From: Bacteroidales bacterium
GTDB taxonomy: Bacteria; Bacteroidota; Bacteroidia; Bacteroidales; Muribaculaceae
NCBI GenBank assembly: GCA_004557825.1
Contig: SFFL01000002.1
Location: forward strand, 62,001 to 126,000
Reading direction: 5' to 3'
DNA length: 64,000 bases
In this document: piece by piece, positions 8,645 to 17,747 of the stretch
Position numbering within the stretch: the first letter of the stretch is position 1
Layout of the letters: every line of letters begins with the position of its first letter
Notes under the pieces: model-generated
The model's database searches: none
What the model was told of the DNA's origin: nothing
What the model saw: the letters and a program-made list of their open reading frames with translations, nothing else
Program-made: the position numbers and the translations under genes

Positions 8645-8723
8645 GATACCTGGATTGGTTACGCAATAAAACGCCAAAGACGTGAGGCTACTTGAGCTGT
8701 CACGTCCTTGAGTACCAGGTATC
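8645..8723 (-). other. Nested inverted repeat, candidate structured leader RNA
   Basis: The outer arms GATACCTGG (8645-8653) and CCAGGTATC (8715-8723) are perfect 9-bp complements. The inner arms GACGTGA (8679-8685) and TCACGTC (8700-8706) are perfect 7-bp complements. A two-helix fold of this kind suggests structured RNA or a paired protein-binding site. It lies 27-105 nt upstream of the lipoprotein start on the minus strand. Confidence 0.35.
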
Positions 8724-8960
8724 GCCAAACACCCATCCTGACAAGTACGATAGAACTACAGCCCCACGTCCGGCTATCTGGCTCGACAGGATACAGTCCA
8801 CCCTGTCGATTATGATGGTCGGAATATAGGCATACTTCACTGACTGCCCCGCAGGAAAATAGAAATTGGCGATTTCGGTACCGGGAACAATGGCAATGTG
8901 CCTTTGGCGTATGAAGTCATTTCCGGGATTTCTCCCCGCAAAGCGGACTCCATATCGCAA
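8700..8960 (-). CDS. Possible small hypothetical protein
   Basis: An 86-codon frame starts with ATG a few bases after a minus-strand TAGCTTTG box, but no -33 element was found. The product has alternating hydrophobic stretches (HIAIVPGTEIANFYFPAGQS, YAYIPTIIIDRVDCI) that look protein-like rather than random. No family is recognised and third-position GC is less biased than in neighbours. Its 3' end overlaps the inner helix of the inverted repeat at 8679-8706. It may be a real small gene, a decayed fragment or chance. Confidence 0.3.
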   Translation of the reverse strand: MRYGVRFAGRNPGNDFIRQRHIAIVPGTEIANFYFPAGQSVKYAYIPTIIIDRVDCILSSQIAGRGAVVLSYLSGWVFGDTWYSRT

Positions 8961-9019
8961 AGCTACACATTTATTTCAAATCTCCCACACATCTCCCTCC
9001 AATCCCGCAAGTTTTAACA

Positions 9020-9058
9020 CAAAAAAAACGAGGGATTACCGTCACGGTAACTCCTCGT
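9020..9058 (-). terminator. Orphan minus-strand terminator
   Basis: ACGAGG...CCTCGT with inner TTACCG/CGGTAA forms a long stem. On the minus strand it is followed by eight T. No minus-strand gene ends here, so it implies an unannotated minus-strand transcript starting between about 9060 and 9370, or protection of this area from antisense readthrough. Confidence 0.65.
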
Positions 9059-9182
9059 TAAATAATAAACCAATCATTATCACATTTCTTGCAATGGAAA
9101 AAGTAATTTTGCTATGTACTATTAAAACATCCGGAGGCTGAAAAAGTTCTGCCGGCGCAAAAATTTTTCCAAAAAATTTTCA

Positions 9183-9272
9183 TACCTTTGTGAGAGATGC
9201 CTGTTTCAAGGGCTTTATAATATTATTTAACTTAGGTGTGCGCGATTATTGCCCACCTATATTGTATCTTTG
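9183..9272 (+). promoter_or_regulatory. Two candidate -7 boxes upstream of recA
   Basis: TACCTTTG (9183-9190) and TATCTTTG (9265-9272) both fit the TAnnTTTG consensus, though neither has a clean TTTG at the right spacing. The downstream leader is GC-rich with hairpin potential (GGGAGCG...CGCTCTCC; GGGGGGCAGTGGTTCCCC). Confidence 0.45.
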
Positions 9273-9372
9273 CATTGTGAATCAGGGAGCGTTGCCGCTC
9301 TCCGGTGATTGCGGGGGGCAGTGGTTCCCCGGCAGCTATGTTTAATCTGAATAATCAAAACTCTCAAAAGAT

Positions 9373-10587
9373 ATGGAAAAGAAATCATCCGCTAAGAAGC
9401 CGGCGCTGAAGAAAGCCGGTAAGGACATCGACCCCAGGCAGGCAAAGCTCAATGCCTTGACTCAGGCGCTGTCGAACATCGAGAAGGATTACGGCCGCGG
9501 GGCTGTGATGAAGCTCGGCGACGAGGCCGTGGAGCAGGTCGACGTGATCCCTTCCGGTTCAATCGGGCTGAACGCCGCACTGGGCGTCGGCGGTTATCCG
9601 CGCGGACGTATCATCGAAATCTTCGGTCCGGAGTCGTCGGGTAAGACCACCCTGGCTCTCCACGCTATCGCCGAAGCGCAGAAAAATGGCGGCATTGCCG
9701 CACTGATTGATGCCGAGCACGCTTTCGACCGGTTCTACGCCGAGAAGCTTGGTGTCGACGTGGTGAATCTGCTTATCTCGCAGCCCGACAATGGCGAGCA
9801 GGCTCTCGAAATCGCTGAGGAACTTATCCGTTCGTCGGCTATCGATATTCTGGTAGTCGACTCAGTGGCTGCCCTCACACCCAAGAGCGAAATCGAAGGA
9901 GATATGGGCGACCGCAACGTGGGGCTGCAGGCACGTCTGATGTCGCAGGCTATGCGTAAGCTCACCGGCACCATTTCGCGCACCAACACCGTGTGCATCT
10001 TCATCAACCAGCTGCGCGAGAAAATCGGCGCGATGTTCGGGCCAAGCGAAACCACCACCGGCGGCAACGCTCTGAAGTTCTACGCTTCGGTGCGCATCGA
10101 CATCCGCCCCTCCACCCCCATCAAGGATGGCGACAATGTCCTGGGCAAGCACACCAAGGTGAAAATTGTCAAGAACAAAGTGGCGCCCCCCTTCAAGCGC
10201 TGCGAGTTCGACATTATGTTTGGCGAAGGCATATCGAAGTCTTCGGAAATCATCGACCTGGGCGTAGAATACGGCATAATCCAGAAGTCAGGTTCATGGT
10301 TCAGCTACAACGGAGCCAAACTTGCACAGGGCCGCGACGCCGCCAAACTGGTGATTGACGACAATCCCGAACTCGCCGAAGAGATCGGCGCCAAGCTGCT
10401 GGAAGCGCTGAAAGGCGGAGATGCTCCCGCCGGAGCTAAAAAGAAATCCGCCGCTAAGACCGCCGACAAAACTGCCGATGCACCTAAAGATGATGCCGAC
10501 TTCGACACCACCGACCCCGACGATCTCAGCGACGTAACTCTCGACGACGATCTCGACGAAGATTTCACCCTCGAAGAAAACGTCTAA
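9373..10587 (+). CDS. recA: Recombinase A
   Basis: The 404-residue protein is RecA: DNA-dependent ATPase for strand exchange and SOS induction. Walker A is GPESSGKT (85-92), Walker B is in ILVVDSVAAL, and loop L2 is around the FINQLREKIGAMFGPSETTT segment. The core is full length. The C-terminal tail beyond residue about 350 is long, with an Ala/Lys-rich linker (KKKSAAKTADKTADAPK) followed by a strongly acidic end (DDLSDVTLDDDLDEDFTLEE); such acidic tails modulate DNA binding in other RecA proteins. The first 20 residues are Lys-rich. It faces the M18 aminopeptidase gene, with a shared terminator between. Confidence 0.98.
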   Translation: MEKKSSAKKPALKKAGKDIDPRQAKLNALTQALSNIEKDYGRGAVMKLGDEAVEQVDVIPSGSIGLNAALGVGGYPRGRIIEIFGPESSGKTTLALHAIAEAQKNGGIAALIDAEHAFDRFYAEKLGVDVVNLLISQPDNGEQALEIAEELIRSSAIDILVVDSVAALTPKSEIEGDMGDRNVGLQARLMSQAMRKLTGTISRTNTVCIFINQLREKIGAMFGPSETTTGGNALKFYASVRIDIRPSTPIKDGDNVLGKHTKVKIVKNKVAPPFKRCEFDIMFGEGISKSSEIIDLGVEYGIIQKSGSWFSYNGAKLAQGRDAAKLVIDDNPELAEEIGAKLLEALKGGDAPAGAKKKSAAKTADKTADAPKDDADFDTTDPDDLSDVTLDDDLDEDFTLEENV

Positions 10588-10663
10588 GCCGCCACGCTTA
10601 CAGCGCTCCCGGAGACTCGCAGCCGTCAGGCTACGCATAAGGGCGGCTGCGCTGCTAAAGAAT

Positions 10664-10724
10664 AAATCGTATAATTCGTATAAGACTTATAAATTTTATA
10701 AATCTTATACGAATTATACGATTT
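10664..10724. terminator. 30-bp inverted repeat, bidirectional terminator between recA and the M18 gene
   Basis: Arms 10664-10693 and 10695-10724 are complementary with one mismatch, built from AATCGTATAA/ATTCGTATAA words, with A-runs and T-runs at the outer edges. It lies between convergent genes. Fragments of the same wording recur at 18570-18635 and 37258-37312. Confidence 0.8.
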
Positions 10725-10745
10725 TCCTTTATAAGCTTATGCGAT

Positions 10746-12032
10746 TCACTCCGCGAAGAAGCGGGTGAAGGCGGCGATGGTGGAAAGGTGGTCGGCCACG
10801 GCGGCTGTCTCGCGGCAGGAGTGCATCGCCCACTGTGGCGCACCCATATCCACACCCTCCAGTTCAATCTGCGAGGTGAGGATGTTGCCGAGCGTCGACC
10901 CGCCGGGGGTGTCGCTGTGGTTGACAAATGTCTGACAGGGCACCTGCGCATCGGCGCAAACCTGCCGGAACACGGCGGCGGAGTGCGCGTCGGTCATATA
11001 CTTGCAGTTGGCATTGATTTTCACCACCGGGCCGTCGCCGGGAATCGGGTGATTGGTAGGGTCCTGCTTGGAAGGATAGTTGGGGTGCAGCGCGTGACCA
11101 TTGTCGGCCGAAATCATAAACGACTGAGCCACACCGCGGAAGAAATTCTCGCCCGAACCGCTCACGCGCCCCAGGATGTTGCGCAGAATCGGCGATGCGG
11201 CGCCCTGCTTTGTGCCCGAACCGGTCTCCTCGTTGTCGAAGATGGCCATCACGCGGGTATAGGGGGTGCGCGGCTGTGTCTCCGCCGATGCTGTGAGCGC
11301 CGACAGAGCGGCGTGAGCCATCTCCAGGTCGTCGATACGGCCGGAGGAGATAAACTCCTCATTCAGGCCGAAGAGGCAGGCCGGAGTAGTGTCGTAGAGC
11401 GTCAGGTCGAAATCGAGAATCTCGGCGGCATCCACGCCAAGCTCATCGGCCACCATCCGTGTGAGCAGTCCTTTCCCCTCCTCCTTGCTGCCAACGCGGC
11501 CAAGCACGGGGAGCATATCGCGCTGCTTCGACAGCGGATTTCCCTCGTTGACCGAGCGGTTGTAGTGAATGGCCAGGTGCGGAATGGTCAGCAGAGGACG
11601 ATAGAAATTCACCAGTCGGGTAATGGGGTGCAGGGCCTCTTTGCCGCGCAGAATCACGCGCCCGGAGATGGAGAGCGGACGGTCGAACCAGGTATATAGA
11701 ATCGGGCCGCCATAGACCTCCGTGTTGAGCGTCACCACCCCTCCTTCGTTCACAATCTCGGCATTGGGCTTGATGCGGAAGCCGGGGGAATCGCTGTGCG
11801 CCGAAATCACGCGGAAGCCGGCATCCGGCTCGTCGCCGACAATAAACGCGAACACCGCCGAGGAGTTTTTCACCACATAGCGGCGGTCGCCCGGCTGGAG
11901 CGCCCAACGGTCGGCGGCGCTCAGCTCCGTGAATCCGGCAAGCCGAAGTTTGTCGGTGATATTCTTGACAGCAAGGAAATTGCAGGGCGATTCGTCGAGA
12001 AATCGCAGCAGGTCGGCGGTAAGAGCTTCCAT
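10746..12032 (-). CDS. M18 family aminopeptidase
   Basis: The 428-residue cytosolic metallopeptidase resembles aspartyl aminopeptidase/ApeB. Visible motifs: AHSDSPGFR (metal-binding His and Asp), FDNEETGSGTKQGA (catalytic and metal-binding Glu pair), DNGHALHPN and the C-terminal GAPQWAMHSCRETA (metal-binding His). M18 enzymes form large dodecameric shells that trim peptides with acidic or neutral N-terminal residues using two metal ions. Length is normal and no signal peptide is present. It is last in a minus-strand block after the OstA-like gene, 72 nt away, with 9-bp repeats in the spacer. Confidence 0.92.
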   Translation of the reverse strand: MEALTADLLRFLDESPCNFLAVKNITDKLRLAGFTELSAADRWALQPGDRRYVVKNSSAVFAFIVGDEPDAGFRVISAHSDSPGFRIKPNAEIVNEGGVVTLNTEVYGGPILYTWFDRPLSISGRVILRGKEALHPITRLVNFYRPLLTIPHLAIHYNRSVNEGNPLSKQRDMLPVLGRVGSKEEGKGLLTRMVADELGVDAAEILDFDLTLYDTTPACLFGLNEEFISSGRIDDLEMAHAALSALTASAETQPRTPYTRVMAIFDNEETGSGTKQGAASPILRNILGRVSGSGENFFRGVAQSFMISADNGHALHPNYPSKQDPTNHPIPGDGPVVKINANCKYMTDAHSAAVFRQVCADAQVPCQTFVNHSDTPGGSTLGNILTSQIELEGVDMGAPQWAMHSCRETAAVADHLSTIAAFTRFFAE

Positions 12033-12061
12033 AATAATTTGATTTTGTGAGGGGCTTATCA

Positions 12062-12098
12062 GACCAATTGGTCTAATTGGCCTAATTGGTCTAATTGG
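12062..12098. repeat. 9-bp tandem repeat in a spacer
   Basis: Four units of the type (T/C)CTAATTGG lie between the M18 and OstA-like genes. AATT-centred units like this can slip and change spacing between co-transcribed genes. Confidence 0.85.
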
Positions 12099-12104
12099 TA
12101 AGGG

Positions 12105-14072
12105 TTATTTCCGGCGCGAGGTGCCGAAATCAGGCTCGCTGAACAGGGCGCGCATCTCCTCCGTGATGACAAACACATCCTCGGGTTTGAGCGGACGCAG
12201 CGGCTCAAACCAGCGGAACGTGGGCAGATAGAACAGATTTTTCTTGGCAAGATAGAGCGGCGTCATCGTGCCCGACGTTTCGGGCCACAGCTTCATCCGC
12301 TCCAGATTCTGTCCGCTGAAATCAGCGGCCATATATGAGCTTTCGAGGTTGGCTATTTTATTATAGGTGGAGTCATCCTCCTGCGGGAGCATTATAGCCT
12401 GCACATTGCCGCTCACATCGAGGTGGCGCAGCTCTCCCTTCTCAAAGGTGGCAAACATCTCCTTGCCGGTGAGCTGATTGTAAAACTCCTCGTCGATATG
12501 CTCGGCCACGAAGCCAAACTGCGGCAGTCGCGCCCAGTCGACCGTGGAGTCGTTGAGATGCACAATGATCTTGTTGCCGAAGATCTGCTTGTTTTCATTC
12601 CACACCACCGGATGACGGTCGAGATGGAGCAGCGAATCTTTGCTGACAAAGGTCATAGAATCGCACAATCCCTGCAGGTCCACACGATAGAATTTCACAT
12701 TGGGATACGCCACCATATAATGCACCGTGTCGGGCGCCATCTCCACCTTCGGCAACTCTACCGCAAGGCTGTCCATCTTTGGCAGCTCTACCACAAGACT
12801 ATCCACCTTTGGCAGCTCTACCACAAGGCTATCCACCTTTGGCAGCTCTATCGCAAGGCTATCGACCGCCACACTATCGATGGCCAGGCTGTCGGCAGGA
12901 AGGGCCGCAGCCTCGGAAACGGCAGCCTCAGCTTCGGCCTCGGCTGGCGCCATTTCGGCCTCAGCAGGCTCTGCCTCGTGAGTCGCCGGCTTGGGCGGCT
13001 CGGGCCGAATTACTCGGCGGAAGGTATAGATTGTGTCGCCGTGGAGGTAGAGGGTATCTTTCTGCGAGTACTCGCGGGCAAGCGCGCGGCCATACACCCG
13101 CGCCGAGTCCTCAGCCTCGTAGTAGTAGCCGTATTCACCGTTGAGAATCACCTTCTTGGTCGTGTCGACCATCTCGATATTGCCGAAGGCGTGACCGTAA
13201 CCGGCCACCTGGTCGTAATAGAGCGTGTCGCCGGTGAGCGTGTTGCCATTCTTGGCCACTACGAGCGACCGCTTGTAGAGGTCGGCCTCGCGGGTGTCGG
13301 TGTTGTACACGCCATCGGTGGTGTGGATGGTGCCATCCTTCGAGATGATGGTGGAGGTGGTGTCAAGCACGGCGATATGTGTGGCCGTGTTGTAGAGCAT
13401 CTGCTCCGAGAAGATGTCGAGCGTATCGTTGGTGCGAAGGCTGTGCAGGTGCACATCGTCGCGGAAGAGCGCATCTTTCGTGGAAGGGGAATACTCCCCG
13501 TAAAACGATGTCAGGTGGTTTTTGGGGTCGGTGAGCACGCCGCCAACCTCGTAATAGCCCAGGTCGATACCCAGGTCGTAATTGAAGACATCGGTGGTGA
13601 GGGTGACGTCGCGGTTAATCAGCCGCACTTTCTTCCCCGGGTCGGCATAGAGCACCGCCAGTCGGGTGGTATCGGCGTAGGTAAGCCAGTCGGCGTAAAC
13701 AAAGAGGGTGTCGCCCTGCTGCATACGCACATTGCCGTAAGCTTCGATGGCGCCGGGAGCGTCGTAGAACAGGGCGCTGTCGCAGTACATAAACATATTA
13801 CCGCGGCGAAACTCCACGTCGCCCACGACTATCTGGTATTCGTTACCGTCGATCTTCTTGAGCACATTGGCCTTTTCGAGGAACACCTTGTTGGTCTGCT
13901 GGCGATTGGCCGTAGGCACAGTGGGGCGGATGGGGGTGGTGTCGCGCTTATGCACCGGCTGCTTCGCCGGGGTCTGCGCCCACACCGACACAAGCACCAT
14001 TGCCGCCGCTACAAGCAGCACAAGATGCATGGCCCGAAAGCCCAGTCCATTTCTCCCTTTCCGCTGACTCAT
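12105..14072 (-). CDS. OstA-like/LptA-family envelope protein
   Basis: The 655-residue protein has an N-terminal membrane signal (HLVLLVAAAMVLVSVWA) and an OstA/LptA-like beta-jellyroll region (about 65-330) with repeated strands such as GDVEFRRGNMFMYCDSALFY and YGNVRMQQGDTLFVYADWL. In this family the domain binds LPS during transport to the outer membrane, so a role in lipooligosaccharide export is likely. A Pro/Glu/Ala-rich stretch and four 10-residue repeats (VDSLVVELPK type) separate it from a conserved C-terminal part. The start overlaps the surA-like stop by 4 nt, implying translational coupling and a shared outer-membrane biogenesis role. Confidence 0.85.
   Translation of the reverse strand: MSQRKGRNGLGFRAMHLVLLVAAAMVLVSVWAQTPAKQPVHKRDTTPIRPTVPTANRQQTNKVFLEKANVLKKIDGNEYQIVVGDVEFRRGNMFMYCDSALFYDAPGAIEAYGNVRMQQGDTLFVYADWLTYADTTRLAVLYADPGKKVRLINRDVTLTTDVFNYDLGIDLGYYEVGGVLTDPKNHLTSFYGEYSPSTKDALFRDDVHLHSLRTNDTLDIFSEQMLYNTATHIAVLDTTSTIISKDGTIHTTDGVYNTDTREADLYKRSLVVAKNGNTLTGDTLYYDQVAGYGHAFGNIEMVDTTKKVILNGEYGYYYEAEDSARVYGRALAREYSQKDTLYLHGDTIYTFRRVIRPEPPKPATHEAEPAEAEMAPAEAEAEAAVSEAAALPADSLAIDSVAVDSLAIELPKVDSLVVELPKVDSLVVELPKMDSLAVELPKVEMAPDTVHYMVAYPNVKFYRVDLQGLCDSMTFVSKDSLLHLDRHPVVWNENKQIFGNKIIVHLNDSTVDWARLPQFGFVAEHIDEEFYNQLTGKEMFATFEKGELRHLDVSGNVQAIMLPQEDDSTYNKIANLESSYMAADFSGQNLERMKLWPETSGTMTPLYLAKKNLFYLPTFRWFEPLRPLKPEDVFVITEEMRALFSEPDFGTSRRK
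12745..12864. repeat. Four 30-bp tandem repeats inside the OstA-like gene
   Basis: Four consecutive 30-bp units encode VDSLAIELPK, VDSLVVELPK (twice) and MDSLAVELPK. The unit length keeps frame, so copy number could vary between strains without loss of function. Confidence 0.9.
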
Positions 14073-15508
14073 TTCTCTTTCTTACGCAGCCATTCAGGGT
14101 GCTCAAACTCGCAGTCGATCCAGTTGTCCTCGATTCGCACGTAGGTGTCGAGAATTTTCTTCGAGAGCCACTCCTTCACCATCCTGCGTTTGGCCGAATT
14201 CTCATACATACCCTTGATGGTCTGATAGTCCTCCGCGATGTTGGCCTGATGCGCGGGGATGCGCTCGGTAAGCTTCACGATGGCCACGATGTCGGAGTTG
14301 CGTTTGGGGTCTTTCATTATGAAGGCCTCCGACACATCGCCCACCTGCATTTTGTCCACGACCTTTGCCACCTCCTGGGGGAGGTCCTGCATCTCGAAGC
14401 GGGTGGTACCCGACTGGGAATTGTACATACGACCCTGGTTGTTGCGCGTATCTTTATCCTGCGAGAGCACCGGAGCGGCCTCCTCGAAGGTGAATTTCTT
14501 GGCCACAATATCGTTGCGGATGGAGTCGAGATGATTCACTGCTGCAGTGAGCTGCTGGTCAGACACTTTCGGACGCAGCAGGATGTGGCGGGTGTTCACG
14601 CGGTCGCCGCGCTTCTCTATGAGCTGAATGATGTGGAAGCCATACTGCGTCTCCACAATCTTCGATACTTTCTTGCTGTCGTTGAGGTTGAAGGCCACCG
14701 CCGCATATTCCGGCTCCAGGTGGCCGCGGCCCATAAACCCGATTTCACCGCCACGCACAGCCGAACCGGGGTCTTCGCTATAGAGGATAGCCAAGGTGGA
14801 GAACTCGGCCTCGCCCTTGTTGATGCGGTCGGCATACTGGCGCAGGCGCGACTTCACATCGTCGATTTCCTCCTGCGGGATGCGGGGATTGATGGTGATA
14901 ATCTCGCACTCCACCTGCAGAGGCACGAAGGGGATGGAGTCCTTCGGCAGGCTCTGGAAATAGCGCTGCACATCGGAGGGGGTCACCTTCAGGTCCTTAG
15001 TGAGCGACCGCTGCACCTCCTGCACGCGATACTGATTGCGCATCGTCTCCATCATCTGCGAGCGGAATTCCGAGAGAGGTTTGCGGAAATATTCCTCCAC
15101 CTTCTCCTTGCTTCCGAGGTTGGTAATCATATAGTTGACGCGCTGGTCAACGGCCATCGACACCATCGACTCCGACACCTCCACGGTATCGATTTCGGCC
15201 TGGTGCAGAAACAGCTTCTCGATAGCCAACTGCTCGGGAATCACACAGTAAGGGTCGCCGTTGATCGGGGTTTTCTCATAGAGCATCTGCTGATATGCCT
15301 CCTCGATTTCGCTCTTATAGATAGGCTGGTCGCCCACCATCCAGGCCACCTCCTCGATTACATTGTTGCCCGCGGGATTGTTGGCACCGATAGCGGCAAT
15401 CGCTACGCCGGCAGCAACAAGCACCGACAGTATGGTTTTCTTACCCGGCATAATATTCTTACGCACCGGCAAAGTATTCTTACGCGACAGTATGGGATTC
15501 TTACGCAT
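14069..15508 (-). CDS. SurA-like periplasmic peptidyl-prolyl isomerase/chaperone
   Basis: The 479-residue protein has a SurA N-terminal chaperone region (IEEVAWMVGDQPIYKSEIEE, about 50-170) and parvulin-type domains, the clearest with RVNTRHILLRPK, GEIGFMGRGHLEPE and YGFHIIQLIEKRGD. SurA proteins escort outer-membrane proteins across the periplasm. The N-terminus is odd: before the hydrophobic stretch it has an iterated RKN-rich segment (MRKNPILSRKNTLPVRKN) encoded by a repeated TTCTTACGC word, so the start could be the internal MPGKKTILS at 15451. I keep 15508 because its upstream region is A/T-rich, as usual for Bacteroidetes starts. Confidence 0.88.
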   Translation of the reverse strand: MRKNPILSRKNTLPVRKNIMPGKKTILSVLVAAGVAIAAIGANNPAGNNVIEEVAWMVGDQPIYKSEIEEAYQQMLYEKTPINGDPYCVIPEQLAIEKLFLHQAEIDTVEVSESMVSMAVDQRVNYMITNLGSKEKVEEYFRKPLSEFRSQMMETMRNQYRVQEVQRSLTKDLKVTPSDVQRYFQSLPKDSIPFVPLQVECEIITINPRIPQEEIDDVKSRLRQYADRINKGEAEFSTLAILYSEDPGSAVRGGEIGFMGRGHLEPEYAAVAFNLNDSKKVSKIVETQYGFHIIQLIEKRGDRVNTRHILLRPKVSDQQLTAAVNHLDSIRNDIVAKKFTFEEAAPVLSQDKDTRNNQGRMYNSQSGTTRFEMQDLPQEVAKVVDKMQVGDVSEAFIMKDPKRNSDIVAIVKLTERIPAHQANIAEDYQTIKGMYENSAKRRMVKEWLSKKILDTYVRIEDNWIDCEFEHPEWLRKKEK

Positions 15509-15613
15509 TATCTTAATTGTAAATTAAATGCAAATTTACGCTTTCTTTTCCTAACTTAATGTTAACATACCGTAATTTTCAATTTACCGCCCTTTTGCGC
15601 CCGACTGAAAGCG

Positions 15614-17659
15614 CTATTTCGAAGCACCTACAGCGGGTTTTACCGGAGCTTCGGGGGGATAGGAGACGCGGCCGTGATACATCGAGCGGAGGCGCTTGAT
15701 GAAGGTGTCTTTGATTTGCGAGATGTCGCGGAACGACAGCGGCGACTCGGAGTGGAGTCCTTGCGCCACCTGGTTGTCGATGATGCGGTCGACAAGTTCG
15801 GCGATGGCTTTCTCGCTATGGTCGGAGAGGGCGCGGGAGGCGGCCTCCACAGCATCGGCCATCATCAGTAGCGAGGCCTCGCGGCTCTGAGGATTGGGGC
15901 CGGGATAGGAATAAGCGGCCTTGTCCACCTCCTCACCGGGGTGGAGTTGCTGCTCTTTGGCGTAGAAATATTTGGCAAGTCCTTTGCCGTGGTGCTGAAG
16001 GATGAAATCTTTGATTACGCCGGGAAGTTTGGCTTTGTCGGCACGGCGCACACCGTCGCGCACATGTCCCACGATGATGCGGGCGCTCTGCTCGGGCGAA
16101 AGGGCGTCGTGGGGGTTGATGCCATACTGGTTTTCGGTGTAGAATGCGGGATTGTCGATTTTGCCGATATCATGATAGAGCGCTCCGGCACGCACCAGCT
16201 GCACGTTGGCGCCGATGCGGTGGGCGGCCTCCGAGGCCAGGTTGCTCACGGCCATAGAGTGCTGGAAGGTGCCGGGGCATTCACGCGACAGCTCGCGCAG
16301 CAGCGGAGTGTTGATGTCTGACAGTTCCACCAGGGTCACCACCGAGGTCAGGCCGAAGAGTTTCTCATAGATGAATATCAGGATATACGCAAAGGAGATA
16401 AGCACGGCATTGATGGCGAAATAGCCTATCAGACGGCCGGAGAGCGACACCAGCGACCCGGTGGTCATCCACTCCACAGCGGCGTAGCCCACCACATAGG
16501 AGATGAAGGCGAAGAGCGCCGACCGCAACAGCTGGCTGCGCTTCGACAGCTCTTTCAGCGAGAACACCACCACGGTGCCGCCAAGTAGTTCGATGAAGAT
16601 AAATTCAAGCTGGAAGGAGGAGAGCACGCCGCACAGAAGCACCTCGGCCACGAAGGTGAAGAAGGCCGTGCGGGAGTCGAAAAACACCTGCACTACCACC
16701 GGGATGATGGCGAAGGGCACGATATACAGCCCTTGCGCGATGGTTTTCTGCATAGCCACTCCAAAGATGAAGAAGGCCACCATCAGCACCATCAGCGCCG
16801 TCATCCGCTTCACCGAACGGAGAGTGTCGGGATAGTAAAAGTTGAAGTAGAGCACCAGCATCACAAGGAGCGACGACACAAACAGCACCTTTCCCAAAAG
16901 GCTGTAAATCTGACGGCTGCGGTCGAAGTTGCCCATCTTGTCAATCGTGGCCTCGTAGCTTTTCAGCACCTGAAAGAGCTGCGGCGACACGCGGTCGCCA
17001 CGGTCGATGATGCGCTCTCCCTGCTGCACCACTCCCACCGCTGCCACGATGGGCTGAATAAGATTCTCGCGGTACTGCCGGGATGCGCGCTCATCCTCTA
17101 CTACGTTGGGGTTGAGCACATTGGCAAGATTCATTTTCTGGATGGCGGCGCGGTCAGGGCTGTTGCGAAACACGCTGTCGATATATACGTAGGCGTCGCG
17201 CTGGGTCATCAGCCCCTCGGTTGGGCGCGTCACATTCACATTGTCGACATTGAATTTCAGCTCCTGCAGGTTGCCGTCGGCGATAATGTCGGCAGTGCTC
17301 GAATTTATCACGCCACCCATATATACATCGTTGACGGCCCGGAGCAGACGGCGGCGCGTGGCCTCGGGCAGCGCGGTATTCTCCCGCACAAGGGCCGTCA
17401 CACGCGCCTGAGCGGCATCGTCGGTCTTGAAAATCGGCACAAACGTGCGGTCAATCGAGTCGATAAGCTGATTCACCGTAGCCGAATCGCGGTAGACAGG
17501 GATGTCGAAAGGCGCCGTGAGCAGGTCGTAGCTCCAGGGGCGATTCAGCTCGTAAGAATATTTATGACGACTGTCGGCCGGCATAAAATACACCAGCAGC
17601 AGCGCCGCCAGAGTGAAAATCACTATCAGATAGGCTGTATTTCTCGATATTTTTTTCAT
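15614..17659 (-). CDS. 7TM-HD family protein, probable PgpH-type cyclic-di-AMP phosphodiesterase
   Basis: The 681-residue membrane protein has one N-terminal helix, an extracytoplasmic region (about 30-270), a multi-helix bundle (about 270-430) and a cytoplasmic HD domain (about 465-640). HD motifs are FQHSMAVSNLASEAAHRIG, GALYHDIGKIDNP and ILQHHGKG. This order (7TMR-HDED, 7TM, HD) is that of PgpH, which hydrolyses cyclic di-AMP in other bacteria; the activity here is inferred from family. It leads the block pgpH-like, surA-like, OstA-like. A weak spot: no cyclase is in the window. Confidence 0.85.
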   Translation of the reverse strand: MKKISRNTAYLIVIFTLAALLLVYFMPADSRHKYSYELNRPWSYDLLTAPFDIPVYRDSATVNQLIDSIDRTFVPIFKTDDAAQARVTALVRENTALPEATRRRLLRAVNDVYMGGVINSSTADIIADGNLQELKFNVDNVNVTRPTEGLMTQRDAYVYIDSVFRNSPDRAAIQKMNLANVLNPNVVEDERASRQYRENLIQPIVAAVGVVQQGERIIDRGDRVSPQLFQVLKSYEATIDKMGNFDRSRQIYSLLGKVLFVSSLLVMLVLYFNFYYPDTLRSVKRMTALMVLMVAFFIFGVAMQKTIAQGLYIVPFAIIPVVVQVFFDSRTAFFTFVAEVLLCGVLSSFQLEFIFIELLGGTVVVFSLKELSKRSQLLRSALFAFISYVVGYAAVEWMTTGSLVSLSGRLIGYFAINAVLISFAYILIFIYEKLFGLTSVVTLVELSDINTPLLRELSRECPGTFQHSMAVSNLASEAAHRIGANVQLVRAGALYHDIGKIDNPAFYTENQYGINPHDALSPEQSARIIVGHVRDGVRRADKAKLPGVIKDFILQHHGKGLAKYFYAKEQQLHPGEEVDKAAYSYPGPNPQSREASLLMMADAVEAASRALSDHSEKAIAELVDRIIDNQVAQGLHSESPLSFRDISQIKDTFIKRLRSMYHGRVSYPPEAPVKPAVGASK

Positions 17660-17747
17660 AATTCAATTTCGGTTTGCCGCAGCAAATCAAAGGTATCGCA
17701 AAAATAGTGAAATTCACTGAAATATCGCTCCCTGCGATGCAAATTTT

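Larger units (their letters stand above)
8619..9372. other. Gene-poor region between the lipoprotein gene and recA
   Basis: The only possible gene is an 86-codon minus-strand frame (8700-8960). The region also contains a nested inverted repeat (8645-8723), a strong minus-strand terminator with no evident gene (9020-9058), and the recA leader with two TAnnTTTG boxes and GC-rich hairpins between 9285 and 9335. Confidence 0.5.

Noticed and set aside
12423..14144. A 573-codon open frame on the plus strand over the OstA-like gene
   Set aside because: It is the antisense shadow of a gene with strong third-position GC bias, has no recognisable domain, and lies fully opposite a well-supported gene. 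The same applies to long antisense frames at 919-2334, 20776-22095, 43115-44320, 45818-47023 and 58006-59721.
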